Shown: one piece after another, positions 8,689-17,649 of the stretch
How positions within the stretch are numbered: the stretch's first letter is position 1
How the letters are laid out: each line of letters starts with the position of its first letter
Assembly: GCF_000093025.1 (NCBI RefSeq)
Contig: NC_014207.1
Coordinates: 2,604,001 to 2,668,000, forward strand
Reading direction: 5' to 3'
Length of the DNA stretch: 64,000 nt
Source: Methylotenera versatilis 301
GTDB taxonomy: Bacteria; Pseudomonadota; Gammaproteobacteria; Burkholderiales; Methylophilaceae
The notes under the pieces: generated by a model
The model's database searches: none
What the model was told of the DNA's origin: nothing
What the model saw: only the letters and a program-made list of their open reading frames with translations
Made by a program: the position numbers and the translations under genes

Positions 8689-9539
8689 AATTCCGCGACA
8701 TAACAATGGGCAAATGGTCACAAACTATTTCACTAGCAGGCTATTTACTCACCCTCTCACTATTCTCACTTAATGCATTAGCGGCAACCGAGTTTAAGAT
8801 TATTGACTTACAACATCATTTTGCTGAAGACATTCTGCCTATCATTCAACCTTTAGTCGGCAGCGATGGCACTGCAACTGGCATGCAGAACCACTTAATC
8901 ATTCGTGCTAGCCCTGAAAAAATGATAGAAATAGAGCAAATTATCTCTACATTAGACGTTGAACGCCAAAATCTTAGAATTACCGTAAGTCACCAAAATA
9001 ATTTACAGACTAACAATGATAACGTTGCTGTGAGTGGCCGCAAGCGCATAGGTAACGTCACCATAGGAACGAATAAATATCCAAGAAATGCAGCTGATGG
9101 CGTTCAGCTAGATATTGAAAACAATCAAAGTAGCATACGCAGCAATGGTAACCAATTCATCAACGTGATGGATGGTGAACGCGCATTTATTCGAGTTGGG
9201 CGATCAGTACCATATACCCAAGAATGGGTCACGCTAACCCAGCGCTATACAAGTATTCAGCGCACAACGGAATTCGCGGATATCAGTACTGGATTCTCCG
9301 TGCGGCCTCGTAGCATAGGCAATCAAGTCGAACTAGAAATCACACCAAGAATTGCACAGCTCAACCAAAATAAATACATAGACTTTGAAGAGCTCAGTAC
9401 CATTGTTAGAGTGAATCGTGGCGAATGGCTTGATTTAGGTGGAACCATGCAACAAAAAGATGAGGTCAGCCGCGCTATTTTAAGTAGACAAAATGGCCAA
9501 CAATCTCAGAGCAATGCACTGTCTATTCGTGTGGAGTAG
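8685..9539 (+). CDS. exported short secretin-like (NolW/secretin-domain) protein
   Basis: A 284-residue protein with a signal peptide (hydrophobic core about residues 14-32, likely cleavage after ALA). It carries one secretin N1/NolW-like repeat at about 40-105 (LQHHFAEDILPIIQPLVG, HLIIRASPEKMIEIEQII). A C-terminal segment follows that resembles the start of a secretin beta-domain (GFSVRPR, VELEITPRI, GEWLDLGG). Full secretins are at least twice as long and have several N-domains, so this is not a complete pore. It may be an accessory periplasmic component of a pilus or secretion system, or a degenerate secretin. An internal ATG eight codons in is an alternative start. Translationally coupled to the DUF7931 gene. 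Confidence 0.7.
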   Translation: MKFRDITMGKWSQTISLAGYLLTLSLFSLNALAATEFKIIDLQHHFAEDILPIIQPLVGSDGTATGMQNHLIIRASPEKMIEIEQIISTLDVERQNLRITVSHQNNLQTNNDNVAVSGRKRIGNVTIGTNKYPRNAADGVQLDIENNQSSIRSNGNQFINVMDGERAFIRVGRSVPYTQEWVTLTQRYTSIQRTTEFADISTGFSVRPRSIGNQVELEITPRIAQLNQNKYIDFEELSTIVRVNRGEWLDLGGTMQQKDEVSRAILSRQNGQQSQSNALSIRVE

Positions 9540-9742
9540 GGCAAAATTGATACAAAACTGTTAATTGTTGTGAAAATAATACATTTTGTTGGAAATTTTG
9601 TCGTTTTCTTCTTGAAATACACTGGTTTTTTAAAAAAAAACTGGTAAAATTTGTGTCACTCGGTATAGCTAATTAGGTAAAACTTTTAAGCGGTTATCGA
9701 AAAAAGTTTTTTTAACTAGTTATAAACCTTAAGGAATAAAAA

Positions 9743-10003
9743 ATGACACGTTCTATTTTACTTGCTGCATTGTTAGCTCTTGCTTTAACTGCTTGTGGCG
9801 AAAAAGCTGCTGAAACTCCTGCTGCTGCTGCTGCTGATGCAGCTGCTGCTGCTGCACCTGCTGCTGCTGAAGCTGCTGCACCTGCTGCTGCCGAAGCTGC
9901 TGCACCTGCTGCTGCTGAAGCTGCTGCGCCTGCTGCTGCCGAAGCTGCTGCGCCTGCTGCTGCTGAAGCTGCTGCGCCTGCTGCTGCCGAAGCTGCTAAG
10001 TAA
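9743..10003 (+). CDS. small Ala-rich repeat lipoprotein
   Basis: An 86-residue predicted lipoprotein. A short signal sequence ends in the lipobox LTAC, giving lipidated Cys18. The mature part is almost only Ala, Pro and Glu: six copies of an eight-residue unit PAAAEAAA, the last ending in K. The acidic, helix-prone, low-complexity tail suggests a structural or spacer role in the envelope; I recognise no function. A good Shine-Dalgarno (AAGGA) lies 9 bp upstream and a strong terminator follows, so it is a real single-gene transcript. The other open frame across it (Leu-rich) is a shadow. Confidence 0.75.
   Translation: MTRSILLAALLALALTACGEKAAETPAAAAADAAAAAAPAAAEAAAPAAAEAAAPAAAEAAAPAAAEAAAPAAAEAAAPAAAEAAK
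9857..10000 (+). repeat. six tandem 24-bp repeats with 48-bp superperiod
   Basis: Six 24-bp copies encode PAAAEAAA units in the lipoprotein. Odd copies carry GCTGCTGAA and even copies GCTGCCGAA, so the array is really three copies of a 48-bp unit. A further change (GCA to GCG) separates the left from the right copies. This records stepwise duplication and makes copy number likely to vary between strains. Confidence 0.9.
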
Positions 10004-10025
10004 TTAGCATTTAGTCAGAAGTGAA

Positions 10026-10052
10026 AAAAGCCGACTCTTAGTCGGCTTTTTT
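10026..10052 (+). terminator. intrinsic terminator of the repeat lipoprotein gene
   Basis: AAAAGCCGAC and GTCGGCTTTT form a 10-bp stem around TCTTA, followed by more T residues. The A-run on the other side means it could also stop transcripts of the convergent MBL gene. Confidence 0.9.
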
Positions 10053-10080
10053 ACGTCCATCGCTTCTATATTGACTCTGC

Positions 10081-10860
10081 TCAGCTCGAAGTAATCTCCC
10101 TCCAATCAAAACCTTGCAGCTGATCAGCAATTCCCACCCAATCGTCTTCACAACCAAGTACATTTGCCAAGCTTGACCTAGCCAGCGCGGGCGTATTGTT
10201 TTTTGCACTTAGGTGTGCGGCCAAAATGTGTTGCAACTGACTGTTATCTAATTTTGATAATAAATTTGCTGAATCTAAATTTTCTAGATGCCCTAAATCA
10301 CCGCCTACACGCTTTTTGAGCGCCCAGCTATATGGCCCAGTTTGCAACATACTGGCATCATGATTACACTCTAACACCAGTGCTCTACAACCACTTAACC
10401 TTTCAACGATATGCGGCGTTGTGCGACCAACGTCCGTAAGTACGCCTAACTTGTGATTACCATCAGAAAAAACGCATTGCATCGGTTCGCGTGCATCATG
10501 CGGCACGGGGTATGGCTGAACATGAATATCGCCCACAGAAAATTCGCTATGACTATCAACAACATTCAATTGAAGATCATGCTGTATGGGGATATATCTG
10601 CTGGACATTTTAAGTGTGCCATAGGTGAGCCACACAGGGATTTTGTACTTAGCGGCAAACTTAAATGCGCCGCCAGCGTGATCATCATGTTCATGCGTAA
10701 TGACGATGCCAGCTAAATCATCTGGCTGTAGACTTAAGCGTGCCAGCCTAGCTAGCGTTTCTTTAATACTAAACCCACAATCCAACATAAGTCTAGTTTG
10801 ATTGACTTCTACGACTAGCGCATTGCCAGCACTGCCACTACCGAGCGAAGCAAAGCGCAT
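10081..10860 (-). CDS. MBL-fold metallohydrolase
   Basis: A 259-residue cytoplasmic metallo-beta-lactamase-fold enzyme. The zinc-binding HxHxDH motif is intact as HEHDDH (residues 56-61), preceded by GSGSAGNALVV and LDCGFS, which recall the YycJ/WalJ-like branch. Later ligands are visible in PVPHDAREP, TDVGRTT and AAHLSAKNN. The branch includes DNA- and RNA-acting phosphodiesterases, but the substrate here is not known. A far-upstream GGAGGT and a nearer AGG both precede the ATG. It sits 34 bp after bamC on the same strand, so it is probably part of the dapA-bamC transcript. Confidence 0.85.
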   Translation of the reverse strand: MRFASLGSGSAGNALVVEVNQTRLMLDCGFSIKETLARLARLSLQPDDLAGIVITHEHDDHAGGAFKFAAKYKIPVWLTYGTLKMSSRYIPIQHDLQLNVVDSHSEFSVGDIHVQPYPVPHDAREPMQCVFSDGNHKLGVLTDVGRTTPHIVERLSGCRALVLECNHDASMLQTGPYSWALKKRVGGDLGHLENLDSANLLSKLDNSQLQHILAAHLSAKNNTPALARSSLANVLGCEDDWVGIADQLQGFDWREITSS

Positions 10861-10894
10861 CGTATTTACCTAGGCCAACACCTCCTAGATAAGT

Positions 10895-12160
10895 CTATTT
10901 TAACTGCTCGTACATTAGCGCAACAATGCGGTTTGCCGTAGTCGTCTTAACGCGGCCTCCGTCTTTATCAACCACTGTCACCGTAGTACCGCCTTTTTCA
11001 CCATCAGCTACTTTGATGCGATATTGTTTTTCTGGGTTAGTTTTTTGTTTGTCGTCACTACCCCAAAATTTGAGTTTCTCAACCATACTTTTTTCTTCTT
11101 TGGCTTCTTTACTAGGCCCAGAAGTTTCTTTTTTGTCATCATCGCCCCAGAACTTCAAGGTTTCAAATAACCCTTTCTTTTTCTGTGGCGTATCATCGAT
11201 ATCGACATCGGCATAACGTACAAAGAATAGTCCATTTGAGCGATCTTTATCTTCAATCACAAAGCCCACTCGGTCTAAAGCTAAACCAACTCGACGCCAT
11301 GCACGGTCAAAAGCATCATTTAACACTAAGGTCGCACTACCATCTGCTTCTTTAATAACGTCTGCACGTTTTGGTGTTGTAGCTTGCGCCAATATTGTTT
11401 TAGATTTTTGTTCTTCAACGCCAAGTTTTACCATTAAGCGACGTAATAACTCAGCATCTAATTCAGCATCTCTGGCATCAGCTGTCACTGCAGTTTTTGC
11501 ATCAGCTCTATAGCCAGTATCAATCTCACCTAGTTGCGTTTGTACACGATTTTTACCGTCATCCGGTGCTCCGCTCACTGAGCGATGCGTCATGTAGATT
11601 TCAGTCGTATTCGCTTCATCACCACGATCTAAACGCGTACGGAATTTCTTCTTATCAGCCAAACCAGATAACCTATCTAGCCATTTATCAAACTTTTCGC
11701 CCACATTGCCTGACTCATCTTTTTTAATGGCATCAGCATCAATCCATTCAGTTTCCATCACGCCGATTTGCGCATCTTCTGAACGCACAGCAAATCCTTG
11801 GTCTGTCCAGAACTCGCGTATCACAGGCCAGATCTTTTCAGCAGGAGCATTGACTACCAACCAACGCTGCGCGCCAGCTCGTTCTAATCTAACACCATCA
11901 GGATTTGTTAGCACCTTCTCGACACCAGCTTCTTGGCTATCTTGCGCTTGGCTATAAGTTGAATAGCTAGTATTACCAGGAATTGAATATGCATCGCTCA
12001 CTGGGCTTGCGGTTAAGTCTGGCGGCACTTCTAATGGTTTAGATCTACTAGCGCCTTTATAATCTGATTCGTTATTGATAAAGGGAATAGAATCGCAACC
12101 GACTAAAGTGGCAGTGAGTAGCATGTAAATGGCAGTACGCTTGATATGCATTTGTTTCAT
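10895..12160 (-). CDS. bamC: outer-membrane assembly lipoprotein BamC
   Basis: A component of the BAM complex that inserts beta-barrel proteins into the outer membrane. The signal sequence ends in LVGC, giving lipidated Cys22, followed by the flexible N-terminal lasso containing YKGASRSKPLEVPPDL, the part that binds BamD in E. coli. Two helix-grip domains follow (about 95-230 and 255-340). The C-terminal part has two near-repeats (KFWGDDDKK and KFWGSDDKQK) in a charged insertion not seen in E. coli BamC, making this 421-residue form longer than the E. coli one (344). AAGAGGT precedes the ATG. Located just after dapA, as in enterobacteria. Confidence 0.9.
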   Translation of the reverse strand: MKQMHIKRTAIYMLLTATLVGCDSIPFINNESDYKGASRSKPLEVPPDLTASPVSDAYSIPGNTSYSTYSQAQDSQEAGVEKVLTNPDGVRLERAGAQRWLVVNAPAEKIWPVIREFWTDQGFAVRSEDAQIGVMETEWIDADAIKKDESGNVGEKFDKWLDRLSGLADKKKFRTRLDRGDEANTTEIYMTHRSVSGAPDDGKNRVQTQLGEIDTGYRADAKTAVTADARDAELDAELLRRLMVKLGVEEQKSKTILAQATTPKRADVIKEADGSATLVLNDAFDRAWRRVGLALDRVGFVIEDKDRSNGLFFVRYADVDIDDTPQKKKGLFETLKFWGDDDKKETSGPSKEAKEEKSMVEKLKFWGSDDKQKTNPEKQYRIKVADGEKGGTTVTVVDKDGGRVKTTTANRIVALMYEQLK

Positions 12161-12223
12161 TCAGACCTCTTGAGAAAACGACTTTAACTTTATGTAAAAA
12201 GTGCTTTATATATAAAGTATTGC

Positions 12224-13117
12224 TTATAAAATACCAGCTGGTTTGCAAGCATTGCGTAATACATCATGATATTGCGCAGACAATTGCACCATAGGTAAGC
12301 GAATACCCATTTTAATTAAACCCATTTGCGCCAACACCCATTTCACTGGCATTGGGTTGGCTTCGACAAATAATTTTTGATGTAACTGGAATAACTTAGC
12401 ATTAATTTCACGTGCTTTAATCGCATCACCCGCAACAGCCGCAACACACATTTCGTGCATTAATTTTGGCGCTACATTACCAGTCACCGTAATCACGCCT
12501 TTACCACCAAGCAGCATTAAAGACATTGCGGTAGCATCATCGCCACTTAACACAGCAAAGTCTTTTGGCGCACGTAAAATCAGATCAGTTCCACGCTCGA
12601 TGCCACCAGTGGCATCTTTAATACCGATAATATTTTTATGAGCAGCTAGGCGTAGTGTAGTGTCATTACTAAGGTCACAACCCGTGCGCCCTGGTACATT
12701 GTATAGAATTTGTGGAATATCTACTGCGTTGGCGATTGCCATAAAATGCTGATATAAACCTTCTTGCGTAGGTTTGTTGTAGTAAGGCGCTACCAACAAG
12801 CAAGCATCGACGCCAAGCTCTTTGGCTTTCTGCGTGAGTTCGATGGCTTCTTTAGTAGAATTGGCGCCAGTTCCCGCAATGACGGGTACTCTACCATTCA
12901 CTTGACTCACAGCCGTCTTTATCAACAAGCAATGTTCATCAAAATCTACTGTAGGAGATTCGCCTGTAGTGCCTACAATAACAATACCATCAGTACCTTG
13001 ATCAATATGATAATCAATCAATGCATTCAGAGAAGGTATATCTAAACGTCCGTCATCAAACATTGGCGTAACAATAGCAACTAAACTACCTTGAGCAATT
13101 AAACTACCCTGCGACAT
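12224..13117 (-). CDS. dapA: 4-hydroxy-tetrahydrodipicolinate synthase
   Basis: Condenses pyruvate with aspartate semialdehyde, the first committed step to diaminopimelate and lysine. TIM-barrel enzyme of 297 residues with GTTGES (49-54), YNVPGRTG containing Tyr139 and Arg144, and Schiff-base Lys167 in GIKDATG. The N-terminus repeats GSL.AQGSLVA, so a slightly later start is possible, though no second ATG supports it. It precedes bamC by 63 bp. That gap contains a perfect CTTTATA-TATAAAG palindrome at 12204-12217 that may be part of a bamC promoter. Confidence 0.96.
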   Translation of the reverse strand: MSQGSLIAQGSLVAIVTPMFDDGRLDIPSLNALIDYHIDQGTDGIVIVGTTGESPTVDFDEHCLLIKTAVSQVNGRVPVIAGTGANSTKEAIELTQKAKELGVDACLLVAPYYNKPTQEGLYQHFMAIANAVDIPQILYNVPGRTGCDLSNDTTLRLAAHKNIIGIKDATGGIERGTDLILRAPKDFAVLSGDDATAMSLMLLGGKGVITVTGNVAPKLMHEMCVAAVAGDAIKAREINAKLFQLHQKLFVEANPMPVKWVLAQMGLIKMGIRLPMVQLSAQYHDVLRNACKPAGIL

Positions 13118-13420
13118 AGCAAACCTAAACTATTTGTAATTCAGTATTTTAACTTAAAAGCCAAGTAAATAAACAGCTTCTATATGCAAACTTATTTACC
13201 CGCTAATTTGCTGATTGCTAATGGATATTCAATAGAGTTATATCTGTATAATTATACATACTTTATTAAGCGCAAAACTTAGCGTCTTATTAGGCGTCAT
13301 AGTACTATTAGCGCTATTTTCACAGGTATTTTTAGGATTCGCGACCAAGCTTAAACGCGGTATAATTCGCACTGGTTTACTTAGCATTATTTACTTAATC
13401 AGTATTGCACAGAAGCTTAT
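13118..13420. other. 303-bp divergent intergenic region between dapA and rnfA
   Basis: It should hold promoters for both directions. A TATAAT lies 55 bp before rnfA. An open stretch of 62 codons (13236-13421) rich in hydrophobic residues ends in a TGA overlapping the rnfA start but has no ATG, GTG or TTG, so it is not called as a gene. No RNA gene or terminator was recognised. Confidence 0.6.
13338..13366 (+). promoter_or_regulatory. candidate sigma-70 promoter for the rnf operon
   Basis: A perfect -10 hexamer TATAAT is preceded by TTCGCG at 17 bp spacing, a weak -35 match. It is correctly placed to drive rnfA. Confidence 0.4.
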
Positions 13421-14014
13421 ATGACTATTGATTTTCACCACTACATTATGATTTTGATTGGCACAGTGCTTGTAAACAACATTGTACTGGTCAAAATTCT
13501 AGGGCTTTGCCCATTTATGGGTGTTTCTAAAAAACTGGAAGCGTCAATTGGCATGGCAGGCGCCACTGCATTTGTGTTGAGTATAGGCTCCATGACAAGC
13601 TGGGGCGTCAATCAGTATTTGCTTGAACCGAACAACTTGCAGTACCTACGCACACTCTCATTCATCGTCATTATCGCCAGCGTGGTGCAGCTTACCGAAA
13701 TGATTATGGAAAAGAATTTTCCTCCGCTATATCAAGGCTTGGGGATATTTTTACCTTTAATTACCACCAACTGCGCAGTGCTCGGCATTCCATTATTGAA
13801 TGCGCAAGCCAGCCATAGCTTTCTTGAATCTTTACTGTTTGGTATGGGCGGCGCGATTGGCTTTTCACTTGTGCTCATCTTATTTGCATCCATGCGGGAA
13901 AGACTAGAAGCAGCTGATGTACCTGTCGTGCTAAGAGGCTCTGCAATTGCTATGGTGACCGCGGCACTAATGAGTTTAGCTTTTATGGGTTTTGCTGGCC
14001 TAGACAAGTATTAA
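13421..14014 (+). CDS. rnfA: Rnf electron transport complex subunit A
   Basis: Integral membrane subunit of the Rnf/Rsx ion-translocating ferredoxin:NAD oxidoreductase. The 197 residues form six membrane helices with family motifs [20 protein letters not shown] near the start and [14 protein letters not shown] in the middle; RnfA and RnfE are inverted paralogues that hold an iron-sulfur site between them. It opens a six-gene operon in the order A-B-C-D-G-E, followed by nth exactly as in E. coli rsx. The complex either makes reduced ferredoxin at the cost of ion gradient or keeps SoxR reduced; which role applies here is not shown by sequence. Confidence 0.95.
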   Translation: MTIDFHHYIMILIGTVLVNNIVLVKILGLCPFMGVSKKLEASIGMAGATAFVLSIGSMTSWGVNQYLLEPNNLQYLRTLSFIVIIASVVQLTEMIMEKNFPPLYQGLGIFLPLITTNCAVLGIPLLNAQASHSFLESLLFGMGGAIGFSLVLILFASMRERLEAADVPVVLRGSAIAMVTAALMSLAFMGFAGLDKY

Positions 14015-14044
14015 GCTAAATATTAAGTACTCAAGAATCTCTAC

Positions 14045-14617
14045 ATGTTAATTTCACTTTACATCATGCTTGGCCTTGCTCTGGTGCTAGGCACCTTATT
14101 AGGCATAGCCGCTTTGCTATTCAAGGTCGAAGGCGATCCGCTGGTAGCGCGTATCGATGCTATCTTGCCACAAACACAATGTGGCCAATGCGGCTACCCA
14201 GGCTGCAAGCCTTATGCGACTGCCATCGCAGCAGGTGAGGCTGACATCAATCAATGCCCACCTGGTGGCGATGCTGGCGCTCATGCATTGGCCGATTTGA
14301 TGGGCGTAGAATACAAGCCGATCAATGCAGCTAATGGTGTAGAAAAACCCAAAGCAGTAGCATTTATTGATGAAGCTACATGTATTGGCTGCACGTTATG
14401 CATACAAGCCTGCCCAGTAGATGCGATTCTAGGTGCAGCAAAACACATGCACACTATCATTAGCTCTGAATGTACTGGTTGCGAGCTATGTTTGGCGCCT
14501 TGCCCAGTGGACTGTATTACGATGGTACCAATCGCAGAAAATCCTGATAACTGGAAATGGAAATATCCGGTCATACCCATTACTGCCATGCCTTTTGAAA
14601 CTCAGAACGCCAACTAA
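14045..14617 (+). CDS. rnfB: Rnf complex subunit B (iron-sulfur)
   Basis: A 190-residue membrane-anchored ferredoxin-like subunit. One N-terminal membrane helix (2-25) is followed by a four-Cys cluster-binding domain with C46, C49, C54 and C71 (CGQCGYPGC and QCPPGG). Two [4Fe-4S] ferredoxin motifs come next, [12 protein letters not shown] and [12 protein letters not shown]. It passes electrons between ferredoxin and the rest of Rnf at the cytoplasmic face. Separated from rnfA by 30 bp. Confidence 0.95.
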   Translation: MLISLYIMLGLALVLGTLLGIAALLFKVEGDPLVARIDAILPQTQCGQCGYPGCKPYATAIAAGEADINQCPPGGDAGAHALADLMGVEYKPINAANGVEKPKAVAFIDEATCIGCTLCIQACPVDAILGAAKHMHTIISSECTGCELCLAPCPVDCITMVPIAENPDNWKWKYPVIPITAMPFETQNAN

Positions 14618-14673
14618 TGATAGAAATTAACACTAGACAATATAAATAACACCAAGATAAATAAAACTTAAGC

Positions 14674-16596
14674 ATGAATGCAATTATCAACTTTGCGAGC
14701 AATTTAATTCGCGGCGTCTCTAGCAATAAGGATGTCTTTAAATTCAATGGTGGCGTGCATCCGCATGATCACAAGGCAGAGTCGACCACGCTGCCTATCG
14801 CCCAGCTTGCCATGCCTGAGAAGCTGACACTGCCGTTGCGCCAGCATGTAGGTTATATCCCTAAAGTTTTAGTGCAGGTAGGCGACTCTGTGCTAAAAGG
14901 TCAGATGCTTGCCGAACCAGAAGGCACGGTATCTGCGGCGATTCATGCACCGACTTCTGGCATGATTACAGCGATTAGTGAGCAAGTCATTCCTCATCCA
15001 TCAGGTCTGCCTGATATGTGCATCACGCTAACACCCGATGGCAAAGATACTTGGACACAATTACAACCAGCGGGCTGGCGAAATGCAGATAAAAAACTGC
15101 TGGTAGATAGCTTACGCTCATCAGGCATTGTTGGCTTAGGCGGCGCGACTTTCCCTACGCACATTAAATTGCGTACCAACGGCAAATCTAACGTACATAC
15201 TTTAGTAATTAACGCAGCTGAGTGCGAACCTTATATCACTTGCGATGACATGCTGATGCGCGAGCGGTCAGACCAAGTCATCAAAGGCATAGAAATCGTA
15301 CAACATTTGCTTGGTGCAGAAAAATGCATCATAGGTATTGAAGACAATAAACCTCAAGCAGCCAGTGCAATGACAACAGCATGCGCCGATAAAGCGATGC
15401 AAGTAAAAGTCGTCCCTACGCTTTACCCAAGTGGCGATGCGCGACGCTTGATTCACCTGTTACTTGATATTGAAATTCCGAATGACAAGCGCTCGACTGA
15501 CGTTGGCATACAAGTTTTTAACATCGCTACAGTGCTCGCGGTTTATCGCTACTTTGAGTTTGGCGAACCAGCCATTAACCGCATAGTGACGATGACCGGT
15601 AATGTTGTTAAGCCACAGAACTTTGAAGTGTTATTTGGCACACCGCTACAATCATTAATAGCCGCAGCTGGCGGCGCTAAAGCGGACACTACGCACTACA
15701 TCATGGGCGGCCCAATGATGGGCTTTGATTTGCCTAACGAGCAAGTGCCAATTACGAAAGCGGCAAACTGCATTATTGCTGCCGCACCAGATTTATTTGC
15801 AGCGCCACCACCAGCGATGCCCTGCATACGTTGTGCACGTTGCGCTGATGCTTGCCCAGTTAACCTGCAACCGCAAGAGCTGTATTGGTTTTCAAAAGCA
15901 GATAATTTTGAAAAAGCGCGCGACTATCATTTATTTGACTGCATAGAATGTGGCTGCTGCACCTATGTGTGCCCAAGCGACATTCCATTGGTGCAGTATT
16001 ATCGCTATGCAAAAAGTGAAATTATCGCCTTGGATAAAGCCAAAGAGGCCGCCGATTTAGCGCGCGAACGTAATGACTTTAGGTTAGCGCGAATTGAACG
16101 TGAAAAATTAGAACGTGCGCAAAAACATGCAGAACGTGCGCAAGCTGGCAAAGCAGAAGCTAAACCTGCTGAAACTGCTACGGAAGCTACTAAAGAACAA
16201 CTCGCAGAAAAGCAAGAAACTGCACCTAATGTTGAAACGACTACTTTGGCACCTAGCGATAAACAAGCTGCGATTGCCGCAGCAATTGCACGGGCTAAAG
16301 CACAAAAATTAGCCTCGGCAAATGCAGCAGAGTCACCAACAGAGAATGTTGCGGCAACTGAAATTGCTAAAACGCCAGAAGTGGAAGCCGCCGAGTTAAA
16401 AGCAAAGCAAGATAAACAAGCACTTATCGCCGCTGCGATTGAGCGTGCAAAAGCACAAAAGTTAGCAGCTGCACAAGCTGGTGTGACGCCAAAAAATGTA
16501 GAAAACGTCAGCGCAGCAGTCCAGGCAGAAATTAATGAAACGGATGCGTTACGCGAAAAAGTAAAACTAGCTACAGAAAACAAAAAGCCTGAATAA
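14674..16596 (+). CDS. rnfC: Rnf complex subunit C (NADH- and FMN-binding, iron-sulfur)
   Basis: A 640-residue peripheral subunit. The N-terminal 370 residues are the NDH-1 51-kDa-like NAD/FMN module, containing GLGGATFPTHIK, INAAECEPYIT and MGGPMMGFDLP. Two [4Fe-4S] motifs follow, CIRCARCADACP starting at C384 and CIECGCCTYVCP starting at C423. The last 170 residues are a charged Ala/Lys/Glu-rich coiled tail with a repeated QA.IAAAI.RAKAQKLA block (two copies), as in long RsxC proteins. A long antisense frame over this tail is an artefact of its composition. Confidence 0.95.
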   Translation: MNAIINFASNLIRGVSSNKDVFKFNGGVHPHDHKAESTTLPIAQLAMPEKLTLPLRQHVGYIPKVLVQVGDSVLKGQMLAEPEGTVSAAIHAPTSGMITAISEQVIPHPSGLPDMCITLTPDGKDTWTQLQPAGWRNADKKLLVDSLRSSGIVGLGGATFPTHIKLRTNGKSNVHTLVINAAECEPYITCDDMLMRERSDQVIKGIEIVQHLLGAEKCIIGIEDNKPQAASAMTTACADKAMQVKVVPTLYPSGDARRLIHLLLDIEIPNDKRSTDVGIQVFNIATVLAVYRYFEFGEPAINRIVTMTGNVVKPQNFEVLFGTPLQSLIAAAGGAKADTTHYIMGGPMMGFDLPNEQVPITKAANCIIAAAPDLFAAPPPAMPCIRCARCADACPVNLQPQELYWFSKADNFEKARDYHLFDCIECGCCTYVCPSDIPLVQYYRYAKSEIIALDKAKEAADLARERNDFRLARIEREKLERAQKHAERAQAGKAEAKPAETATEATKEQLAEKQETAPNVETTTLAPSDKQAAIAAAIARAKAQKLASANAAESPTENVAATEIAKTPEVEAAELKAKQDKQALIAAAIERAKAQKLAAAQAGVTPKNVENVSAAVQAEINETDALREKVKLATENKKPE

Positions 16597-16628
16597 CCCA
16601 AAAAGCCTGAATCAATAGGAATAACCAT

Positions 16629-17648
16629 TTGAACCGCTCACCCTACATTACCGACGCCCCAACCGTCAGCGTTATTATGCTCAAAGTGCTGCTGGCGCTG
16701 GTGCCTGGCATTATCGCGTACACATGGATTTACGGTGGCGGCATTTTAGTGTCGCTGATAATTGCAACTACAACGGCTTTGGCTGCAGAAGCCCTATTAC
16801 TTAAAATCCGCCAACGCCCAATCAAACCCTATTTAATGGACATGAGTGCTGTCGTCACAGCATGGTTACTGGCATTGGCACTACCGCCATTGGCGCCTTG
16901 GTGGTTAGTGGTGGTGGGTACATTTTTTGCCATTGTTATCGCAAAACAACTTTATGGTGGCTTGGGCTACAACCCGTTTAACCCAGCAATGGTCGGTTAT
17001 GCAGTATTGCTGATTTCTTTCCCGCTGATTATGACTAAGTGGCCAGCACCATTGTTATTGGCAGAACATCCACTTAGCTTTATGGAACAATTAAATTTTA
17101 TTTTTAGCCACGTGCTGCCGAATGATATTAAAGTCGACGCCATTACTTCAGCCACACCGCTCGATTACTTAAAAACGCAATTGATGCTCAAACACGAAGT
17201 AGCAAGCATTACAGAAGCGCCTATATTTGGGCAATTTGGCGCTAAAGGTGGCGAAATTGTCACTGGCGCTTATCTACTTGGCGGCTTTTATTTAATACAG
17301 CAACGCATTATTAGTTGGCACTTACCAACGGCATTTTTAGCGGCTTTAGCGGCAATTTCATTTACGTTTTACGCCATCAACCCTGCACACTACGCAAACC
17401 CGTTATTTCATTTAATGAGTGGCGCATCGATGCTATGCGCATTCTTCATAATTACCGACCCGGTCAGTGGCCCCACAACGCCTCGCGGCAAACTTTACTT
17501 TGCAGCAGGTGTTGGCGTACTTACTTATTTAATACGCGTATATGGTGGCTACCCAGATGGCGTGGCATTTGCAGTCTTATTAATGAATATGTGTGTGCCA
17601 CTCATTGATGCGCTCACACAACCTCGCGTCTTTGGTCATAAGAAATAG
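16629..17648 (+). CDS. rnfD: Rnf complex subunit D (flavinylated membrane protein)
   Basis: A 339-residue multi-pass subunit. The expected covalent FMN site is in TSATPLD with Thr176. GGLGYNPFNPAMVGY and the SGPTTPRGK stretch are strongly conserved in RnfD/NqrB. The start is TTG: it is preceded by AGGA at suitable spacing, and the resulting N-terminus (NRSPYI) aligns with known RnfD proteins, while no ATG is available near it. Stop and next start are one base apart, indicating coupling to rnfG. Confidence 0.94.
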   Translation: MNRSPYITDAPTVSVIMLKVLLALVPGIIAYTWIYGGGILVSLIIATTTALAAEALLLKIRQRPIKPYLMDMSAVVTAWLLALALPPLAPWWLVVVGTFFAIVIAKQLYGGLGYNPFNPAMVGYAVLLISFPLIMTKWPAPLLLAEHPLSFMEQLNFIFSHVLPNDIKVDAITSATPLDYLKTQLMLKHEVASITEAPIFGQFGAKGGEIVTGAYLLGGFYLIQQRIISWHLPTAFLAALAAISFTFYAINPAHYANPLFHLMSGASMLCAFFIITDPVSGPTTPRGKLYFAAGVGVLTYLIRVYGGYPDGVAFAVLLMNMCVPLIDALTQPRVFGHKK

Positions 17649-17649
17649 T

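Noticed and set aside
9857..10000. Possible CRISPR array
   Set aside because: Repeats are contiguous, in frame with a protein and lack unique spacers; no cas gene is in the window.
9795..10007. 70-codon Leu-rich frame over the repeat lipoprotein
   Set aside because: Out-of-frame reading of GCT repeats; the in-frame gene has a signal peptide, lipobox and Shine-Dalgarno.
12204..12217. Perfect 14-bp palindrome CTTTATATATAAAG before bamC
   Set aside because: Simple AT-rich sequence, likely part of a promoter region; too common to claim as an operator.
16005..16628. 207-codon antisense frame over the rnfC tail
   Set aside because: Produced by the Ala/Lys/Glu-rich composition on the coding strand; no family resemblance.
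17593..17649. 19-residue N-terminal extension of rnfG
   Set aside because: It overlaps rnfD and has no match to RnfG; the ATG right after the rnfD stop gives the proper membrane-anchor start.
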